Shown piece by piece: positions 7,110 through 11,724 of a stretch of 11,724 nucleotides of DNA. The stretch is from Chitinophagales bacterium (lineage in GTDB: Bacteria; Bacteroidota; Bacteroidia; Chitinophagales; Saprospiraceae), in assembly GCA_013297575.1 (NCBI GenBank), contig JAAFHO010000115.1, positions 1 to 11,724 of the forward strand, written 5' to 3'. Position numbers and translations under genes: made by a program. Under the pieces are notes generated by a model. That model ran no database searches and was not told where the DNA came from. It saw only the letters and a list, made by a program, of their open reading frames with translations. Position 1 is the first letter of the stretch; each line of letters starts with the position of its first letter.

Positions 7110-7550
7110 TTATTTTGTGAGATCAGGATGTCCTGCAAGTACAGCATAGAAGGAGGCAACGACACCCGCCGGGTTGGTTCCTCCTTGACTATTTGGGTGT
7201 GGAATAGCACGTGTGACACTCCCTACCAAAGCAGGTACTTGGCGTTCGCCATTCGGAATTTGCGGTACGGCATAACACAGGTAATCATATACCCAAAGTG
7301 ATCCGTCAACTACACCTTTGCCTTGGAACCAAAGCGTAGAAGGGCATCCAGATTGGATCGATCCTTTCAATTCAAGTTCAAATCCATCACCGTAGAGTTT
7401 ACCGGTAAGCCCTCCATTGTAGTCAGTTTCAATAAGTAGGTTGGCTTGGCCAAATTCCAAATCGTTGAACGAGACGCTCAGATCTGGATTGTTTAGCAGA
7501 CTTCGGTACGACCAAAGTGCAGCATCAAGGTGTTGGATAATGGTGGGCAT
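7110..7550 (-). CDS. Protein of unknown function, first gene of the tyrosinase operon
   Basis: The product has 146 residues, with no signal peptide and no membrane segment. A short N-terminal helix (about 4-20, 'IIQHLDAALWSYRSLLN') is followed by alternating hydrophobic/polar stretches typical of a beta-sandwich or barrel (about 26-95), with C69 and C92. The C-terminal part has 'VPALVGSVTRAIPHPN' and 'NPAGVVASFYAVLAG', whose regular glycines and aromatics suggest a conserved fold. I do not recognise the family. It is the promoter-proximal gene of a three-gene unit with the CPIC membrane protein and tyrosinase (gaps of 9 and -20 nt), so a role as accessory subunit, chaperone or inhibitor of tyrosinase is reasonable. 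The light subunit of Agaricus tyrosinase is of similar size, but I see no sequence basis to equate them. Confidence 0.75.
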   Translation of the reverse strand: MPTIIQHLDAALWSYRSLLNNPDLSVSFNDLEFGQANLLIETDYNGGLTGKLYGDGFELELKGSIQSGCPSTLWFQGKGVVDGSLWVYDYLCYAVPQIPNGERQVPALVGSVTRAIPHPNSQGGTNPAGVVASFYAVLAGHPDLTK

Positions 7551-7668
7551 AATATAAATTGATTTAAAATTGTGAACACTATTTTAGTTGAAGAATAAGT
7601 AAAAATGTAAGATTTATATTTTTAATTAAACTAAAAAGCAAAATAATAACCTTTAATAATTTACAATG

Positions 7669-7676
7669 CAAAGATA
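7669..7676 (-). promoter_or_regulatory. Candidate -7 promoter element of the tyrosinase operon
   Basis: On the minus strand this reads TATCTTTG, an exact match to TAnnTTTG, and it is the only exact match in 7551-7700 on this strand. Transcription would begin near 7663, giving a leader of about 110 AT-rich bases before the ATG at 7550. No good TTTG is seen at -33; instead a palindrome (7682-7702) occupies that stretch. Confidence 0.45.
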
Positions 7677-7681
7677 TGATT

Positions 7682-7702
7682 GGTTAATAATAGTAATTAA
7701 CC
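7682..7702. promoter_or_regulatory. Palindrome GGTTAAT-N7-ATTAACC, operator candidate
   Basis: Two perfect 7-base arms (7682-7688 and 7696-7702) are separated by seven bases. The site lies immediately upstream of the minus-strand -7 element, where a bound dimer would affect RNA polymerase at the tyrosinase promoter, and its right arm touches the first GTAT-N2-ATAC repeat. No regulator gene is present in the window. Confidence 0.45.
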
Positions 7703-7792
7703 GTATAAATACCTGAATTTAAAAATGGGTATAAATACGGGTTTAAGTAGGTATAAATACTAGGTGAACCGTAGTTTTGAAGGTATTCATAC
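7703..7792. repeat. Four-copy GTAT-N2-ATAC repeat array, probable regulator-binding sites
   Basis: GTATAAATAC occurs at 7703-7712, 7729-7738 and 7751-7760, and GTATTCATAC at 7783-7792. The arms GTAT/ATAC are palindromic and unchanged in all four copies, while the two central bases differ in the last one. A flanking G on the left (copies 2-4) or C on the right (copy 1) extends the consensus towards GGTAT-N2-ATACC. Start-to-start spacings are 26, 22 and 32 bases. The array fills the space between the tyrosinase-operon promoter and the J-domain gene promoter, so it could control one or both. It is not a CRISPR array, because units and spacers are far too short. Confidence 0.6.
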
Positions 7793-7820
7793 GCTTTGCA
7801 AAAGATAAACTGTAATTTTG
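7772..7820 (+). promoter_or_regulatory. Candidate promoters for the J-domain gene
   Basis: TAGTTTTG (7772-7779) and TAATTTTG (7813-7820) both match TAnnTTTG exactly. The second would start transcription near 7826, about 18 bases before the ATG at 7844, and leaves the fourth GTAT-N2-ATAC copy at about -43 to -34. A TTTG at 7795-7798 is slightly too close to be an ideal -33 element. Confidence 0.4.
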
Positions 7821-7843
7821 CAGCCATTATCCATAAAATATAC

Positions 7844-8938
7844 ATGTCACAAATCACCATCTCTGCTGGGCTTTCAAAAAAACTCACCAAACCTCAACAG
7901 GAGTTTAACCGACTGACCGAAAAAATCAATGAATTGCGCGGCATGATTGAGGATTTCCAAGCAGCCGTACCAAGGGTGTATGCGCGCTCCAAACAAGAGA
8001 TCAGCCCATTGGTAGCGGAGTACCGAAACCAGTTCTACGAACTCGTGCGGCTGTACGATAAGATGTACGAACATCCACAGTTAAAATCGCAGGATCGCAA
8101 AAAAATACAACACGTTATCCTGCAAATGCTCGGCGATCAATTAGGGAAACTTAGCGACGATATGGCGGACATTTATAATAAACACAGCGGGGGTAATTAC
8201 GACGAAGACAAAGAGGAAGAAGAAGCATACCAAGTAGAGGTACTGAAAGCAATGGCCACCAAAATGTATGGTATCCATTTTGATCCCAAAGCTGATATCG
8301 ATACGATTGAAAAAGTAAAGGAGTATATCGCTAATTACCAGCAGCCCTCCTCGGAAGACGAAACGGATTTTGAACGCAAAAAAGCGGAACATCGCGCCAG
8401 TAATAAATCGGCCAGACAAGCAGCAAAAGACAAAAAAATAGCCAAAAAACAAGCAAAAAGGGCTGAAGAAGCAAAAAAAGTGACCAAATCCGTTCGTGAA
8501 GTATATATGGATTTGGTAAAAACCTTTCACCCCGATTTGGAAAAAGACGAATCAGAAAAGGGCCGAAAAACAGCAATTATGCAACGCGTTACCGCCGCTT
8601 ACGAAAGTAATGATTTGCTCACTTTGCTACAATTGCAAATGGAATTTGAACGGATGGATGACGAACAACTCTCCGCCATGCCCGATGATCGAATATTGAC
8701 CTATAATAAAATACTCCGCAACCAAACCAGCGATCTGATGGCAGAACTGGAACAAGTAAAAGAAGAACTTGCCTCTATTACCAACCGAATGCCCCACGAG
8801 GTAAAATCAACGGCAATACTCGATCATTGGCTCAACCAAGATATAAAAACAACCAAAAAAGCCTTAAAAGAAGTAAAAGACGACCTTAAAGCACTGTCTG
8901 ATCCAGCCTATATGAAGGCTTGGTTGAAATACGTGTAA
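7844..8938 (+). CDS. Coiled-coil protein with a partial J-domain (HPD motif)
   Basis: The 364-residue protein runs from the ATG at 7844; a longer frame back to a TTG at 7796 would overlap the promoter motif and adds nothing recognisable. Residues 1-115 are helical and charged. An acidic stretch follows at about 119-128 and a very basic, coiled-coil-like linker at about 176-215. The segment V218-REVYMDLVKTFHPD-L232 has the helix II plus HPD tripeptide (229-231) of DnaJ proteins, and 'AIMQRVTAAYESNDLLTLLQLQ' (244-265) matches helix III. Helix I is not evident. A coiled coil (about 296-312) and another helical stretch close the protein. J-domain proteins stimulate Hsp70 ATPase; with HPD intact this is possible here, probably in the cytoplasm as no signal peptide is seen. 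The client is unknown. The following deiminase gene is 22 bases away, suggesting one transcript. Confidence 0.78.
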   Translation: MSQITISAGLSKKLTKPQQEFNRLTEKINELRGMIEDFQAAVPRVYARSKQEISPLVAEYRNQFYELVRLYDKMYEHPQLKSQDRKKIQHVILQMLGDQLGKLSDDMADIYNKHSGGNYDEDKEEEEAYQVEVLKAMATKMYGIHFDPKADIDTIEKVKEYIANYQQPSSEDETDFERKKAEHRASNKSARQAAKDKKIAKKQAKRAEEAKKVTKSVREVYMDLVKTFHPDLEKDESEKGRKTAIMQRVTAAYESNDLLTLLQLQMEFERMDDEQLSAMPDDRILTYNKILRNQTSDLMAELEQVKEELASITNRMPHEVKSTAILDHWLNQDIKTTKKALKEVKDDLKALSDPAYMKAWLKYV

Positions 8939-8960
8939 AAACATACAAAACAAGCAACAC

Positions 8961-10223
8961 ATGAAAATTGCACTTCGCCGCCTATATCCATTATTGGCCA
9001 TTATTGCCGCTTGCACCGCACCTCCCAAAAACCTCCACCGCCCCGCAGAATTTGAGCAGACTGCCGCCGTTTGGCTACTTTGGTCCAATTACGACCACGC
9101 AGCAGGTGTACCCAATGCACAAGCGACTTTTGATATAATTGAGGCACTTTTACCCTATACAAAGGTCAAATTGGTAGTGCCTTCCGATAGTATTCTCCAA
9201 ATTGTTCAAGCACGATTTAAGGAAAACAATATCCCAAAAGACCAATTGACGATGTACCAATTTCCGTACCGCGAGTTTTGGACAAGGGACATGGGGCCTT
9301 CGTTTGTGGTCGATGAAAAAGGCCAATTAGCCGTCACCGATTTCAATTTTAGCGCCTGGGGATACGCGCCAAAAGGGGATTCGCTCGCAACATTGGACGA
9401 AAAACTGGACGAACGAATTGCGGCTGTACTCAAAGCACCTTTGCGCTCCTCGGACATATATACGGAAGGTGGCGACCACGAAATAAATGGCCTCGGAACG
9501 ATTATTTTAACCGAATCGGTAGAAATGACGCGCAACCCAACCATGAGTTTGTCGCAAATTGAAGCAGAATTTAAACGAATGCTGGGTGTTTCTCATTTTA
9601 TTTGGCTCAAAAATGGCCTCCGCGAAGACGATCATACTTTTACAGGGCCTATGAAAGATGCCCAAGGAAAGCCCATCTATACCGTACTGACTACCAACGG
9701 ACATACCGATGAATACGTGCGTTTTGTATCGCCCACTACCCTACTGCTCGCCGAAGCAGATGCTACGTCAACCGACCCGATTGAGCAGGAAAATGCACGC
9801 CGATTGGAAGCATCGTACCAAATATTGAAACAGGCCAAGGATCAAGACGGAAAACCCTTCACGATCGTTCGCATTCCCTTGCCCTATCCTATCGTAAAAA
9901 CCATGCAACCTGGCGATGCCGTTTATGAAATGATCAGCACTTTTGATTATCAGGACGGTTCTATTTTCCCCAAAGGCAAGCCCGTACAAGTAATGGCCGC
10001 ATCGAGTTACCTCAATTTCACAATTGCTAATGGCTGTGTAATCATTCCGAAATACTGGAAAGAAGGCGCAGATTTAAGCATAAAACAGCGCGACGAGGCA
10101 GCAAAGGCTATTTTACAAAAGGCATTTCCCGATAAAAAAATTATTCCGCTGGATGTACTGGCGGTAAATTTAGGCGGTGGCGGTATTCATTGTATTACGA
10201 TGAACGAACCTGCGGTCTATTGA
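8961..10223 (+). CDS. Lipoprotein of the agmatine / peptidylarginine deiminase family (PAD_porph)
   Basis: The 420-residue protein belongs to the guanidino-modifying superfamily that hydrolyses agmatine to N-carbamoylputrescine or, in Porphyromonas PPAD, citrullinates C-terminal arginine. The expected active-site residues are visible: D110 in FWTRDMGP, the EGGDHE segment (169-174), H248 and D250 in NGHTDEYVRF, and the nucleophile C411 in GGGGIHCITMNEP. Residues 1-18 (MKIALRRLYPLLAIIAAC) form a lipoprotein signal with Cys18, so the enzyme should be anchored outside the cytoplasm, unlike typical cytosolic agmatine deiminase. The catalytic domain starts right after the anchor ('HRPAEFEQTAAVWLLW'). 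Substrate (free agmatine versus peptide arginine) cannot be settled. The stop overlaps the convergent carB stop by 7 nt. No terminator is visible between them. Confidence 0.9.
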   Translation: MKIALRRLYPLLAIIAACTAPPKNLHRPAEFEQTAAVWLLWSNYDHAAGVPNAQATFDIIEALLPYTKVKLVVPSDSILQIVQARFKENNIPKDQLTMYQFPYREFWTRDMGPSFVVDEKGQLAVTDFNFSAWGYAPKGDSLATLDEKLDERIAAVLKAPLRSSDIYTEGGDHEINGLGTIILTESVEMTRNPTMSLSQIEAEFKRMLGVSHFIWLKNGLREDDHTFTGPMKDAQGKPIYTVLTTNGHTDEYVRFVSPTTLLLAEADATSTDPIEQENARRLEASYQILKQAKDQDGKPFTIVRIPLPYPIVKTMQPGDAVYEMISTFDYQDGSIFPKGKPVQVMAASSYLNFTIANGCVIIPKYWKEGADLSIKQRDEAAKAILQKAFPDKKIIPLDVLAVNLGGGGIHCITMNEPAVY

Positions 10224-11724
10224 TACAAATACATACTCCTATTCCGATCTAATTCCCTAAAATACGGGTCTTTCAAATCCTTAATAAACTGAATCGCCTC
10301 ACCCGTTGATTTCATTTCAGGGCCAAGTCGTTTATCGGCACCGGGGAATTTATCAAACGAGAAGACCGGAATCTTAATCGCATAACCATCCAATTTATTA
10401 ATCATTTCAAAATCCTTGAGTTTATGCGTCCCCATCATCACCTTAGTAGCAATATTAAGGTACGGTACACCGTAGGCTTTTGCAATAAATGGCGTAGTAC
10501 GCGATGCGCGAGGATTGGCCTCAATCACATACACTTGGTCGTCTTTGATCGCAAATTGAATATTGATCAAACCCTTGATTTTCAACGCCCTTGCAATTTT
10601 TTCAGCATGGTCGCACATCGTTTGTATCACAATCGGGCCAAGGCTATACGGTGGCAACATAGCGCAAGAATCGCCGGAGTGGATACCCGCTGGCTCTATA
10701 TGCTCCATAATGCCCATGATATGTACATCGTCGCCATCGCAAATGGCATCAATTTCGGCTTCTTTTGCGCGCTCTAAGAACTGGTCAATTAAGACGCGGT
10801 TATCGGGCAAATGCTTAAAAATACTCAATACGTGGCGTTCCAATTCGTGGTCGTTGATCACGATACGCATCCCTTGTCCACCCAATACATACGAAGGACG
10901 CACGAGCAGCGGATAAGGCGTTTTTTTAGCAATCTCCAATGCTTCGTCCACATCGGTGGCTACACCAAATACAGGATAAGGAATATCCAATTCTTTTAGT
11001 AATTCGGAAAAACGCCCGCGGTCTTCGGCAATATCCATATTATCGAAAGACGTACCGATGAGATTCCAGCCGTTTTTATGCAGGTTTTCGGAGAGTTTCA
11101 AGGCCGTTTGGCCACCCAATTGCACAATTACGCCATCGGGTTGCTCATGCTCCAGTATTTCCTCCAAATGCTCCCAAAACACAGGTTCAAAATAAAGTTT
11201 GTCGGCCAAATCATAGTCCGTAGAGACCGTTTCAGGGTTACAATTCACCATAATGGCCTCGTAGCCCATTTCTTTGATCGCCAAAATACCGTGGACACAG
11301 CAGTAATCAAACTCAATACCTTGTCCAATACGGTTAGGGCCAGAGCCTAAAACCACAATTTTCTTTTTATCCGAACGAACACTCTCGTTTTTAGTATCGA
11401 AGGTGGAATAGAAATAATTCGTTTTGGACTCAAACTCCGCCGCACAAGTATCCACCATCTTAAACACCCGGCGAATACCGTGAACTTGTTTGCGCACCCT
11501 CGTCACTTCTGTTTCTGAAATACGCTGAATCCAAGCAATTTGCGCATCAGAATAGCCATTTTTCTTGAGTTCTACAAAGAAATCATAAGGAATATCCTCT
11601 GCTACATTGAACTTGAGCAGGCGATCCTCCATTTTTACGAGTTTCTTTATTTCACCGATAAACCAAGGATCAATACCCGTCATTTTATGTACGGTTTTGG
11701 TCGGGATACCCAAACGAATAGCGT
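10217..11724 (-). CDS. carB: Carbamoyl-phosphate synthase large subunit, C-terminal part (5' end outside window)
   Basis: About 500 C-terminal residues of CarB, which makes carbamoyl phosphate from bicarbonate, ammonia (from the CarA glutaminase) and two ATP for pyrimidine and arginine synthesis. The frame continues past 11713 to the window edge ('AIRLGIPTKT'), so the TTG there is internal and not a start. The fragment begins in the oligomerisation domain ('TGIDPWFIGEI', 'VDTCAAEF'), corresponding roughly to residue 425 of the E. coli protein. The second ATP-grasp half follows: 'GSGPNRIGQGIEFDYCCVH', 'NCNPETVSTDYD', 'RPSYVLGGQGM', 'IMEHIEPAGIHSGDS' and 'VIEANPRASRT'. The protein then ends at 'STGEAIQFIKDLKDPYFRELDRNRSMYLYQ', without the approximately 130-residue MGS-like allosteric domain that binds UMP and ornithine in E. 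coli. I recall the same shortened end in Flavobacterium CarB, so it looks natural, not a frameshift. Confidence 0.96.
   Translation of the reverse strand, partial: AIRLGIPTKTVHKMTGIDPWFIGEIKKLVKMEDRLLKFNVAEDIPYDFFVELKKNGYSDAQIAWIQRISETEVTRVRKQVHGIRRVFKMVDTCAAEFESKTNYFYSTFDTKNESVRSDKKKIVVLGSGPNRIGQGIEFDYCCVHGILAIKEMGYEAIMVNCNPETVSTDYDLADKLYFEPVFWEHLEEILEHEQPDGVIVQLGGQTALKLSENLHKNGWNLIGTSFDNMDIAEDRGRFSELLKELDIPYPVFGVATDVDEALEIAKKTPYPLLVRPSYVLGGQGMRIVINDHELERHVLSIFKHLPDNRVLIDQFLERAKEAEIDAICDGDDVHIMGIMEHIEPAGIHSGDSCAMLPPYSLGPIVIQTMCDHAEKIARALKIKGLINIQFAIKDDQVYVIEANPRASRTTPFIAKAYGVPYLNIATKVMMGTHKLKDFEMINKLDGYAIKIPVFSFDKFPGADKRLGPEMKSTGEAIQFIKDLKDPYFRELDRNRSMYLYQ

Noticed and set aside
7703..7792. 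CRISPR array or replication iterons
   Set aside because: Units of 10 bases with spacers of 12 to 22 bases are too short for CRISPR, and there is no replication gene or cas gene nearby; regulator sites fit better.
7684..7890. Minus-strand 68-codon frame with repeated Tyr-Leu-Asn-Pro-Tyr-like units
   Set aside because: The apparent peptide repeat is only the translation of the GTATAAATAC DNA repeats, and the frame runs antisense into the J-domain gene.
11711..11713. TTG as the start of a short carB
   Set aside because: The frame stays open to the window edge with conserved CarB sequence before it, so the gene simply continues outside.
1..11724. tRNA or rRNA genes, insertion sequences, transposase genes or attachment sites
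   Set aside because: None were seen: no transposase-like protein, no terminal inverted repeats with target duplications, and no tRNA cloverleaf noticed in the intergenic regions.

Overview
The window looks like chromosomal DNA of a Bacteroidota bacterium, probably of the Saprospiria/Chitinophagia type. The genes lack clear Shine-Dalgarno sequences, several intergenic regions carry the Bacteroidota -7 promoter motif TAnnTTTG, and the protein types (bestrophin-like channel, VIT-VWA surface protein, lipoproteins, a CarB ending before the MGS domain) fit that phylum. The taxon is inferred from these features only.

Layout. Bases 1-1682 (minus) hold the N-terminal 560 codons of an exported VIT + VWA protein whose 3' end lies outside the window. 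A 317-base divergent promoter region (1683-1999) follows. Then come four plus-strand genes: a bestrophin-family channel (2000-3037), a four-helix membrane protein (3074-3478), a small TTG-start lipoprotein (3550-4071) and a six-helix DUF998-like membrane protein (4226-4843). A minus-oriented hairpin terminator (4902-4951) closes the next unit, a compact minus-strand operon read from 7550 to 4973. It encodes a 146-residue protein of unknown function, a four-helix membrane protein with a Cys4 run and a CPIC motif, and a 541-residue fungal-type tyrosinase that overlaps the membrane-protein gene by 20 nt. On the plus strand beyond it lie a coiled-coil protein with a partial J-domain (7844-8938) and a lipoprotein of the agmatine/peptidylarginine deiminase family (8961-10223). 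The latter overlaps tail to tail with the 3' part of carB (10217-11724, minus, cut by the window edge).

The most interesting part is the tyrosinase unit and its control region. The enzyme has all type-3 copper ligands, a Cys-X-His motif like the thioether of fungal tyrosinases, and a C-terminal domain with a CxxC that recalls the copper-uptake motif of Aspergillus tyrosinase, but no signal peptide. The coupled membrane protein is a plausible copper-delivery partner, and the 146-residue protein could be a further accessory subunit. The divergent region between this operon and the J-domain gene (7551-7843) carries four copies of GTAT-N2-ATAC and a separate GGTTAAT-N7-ATTAACC palindrome next to a promoter motif. 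This looks like a dedicated regulatory site for a copper-enzyme system. Its function (melanin formation, phenol oxidation or protein cross-linking) cannot be decided from sequence alone.
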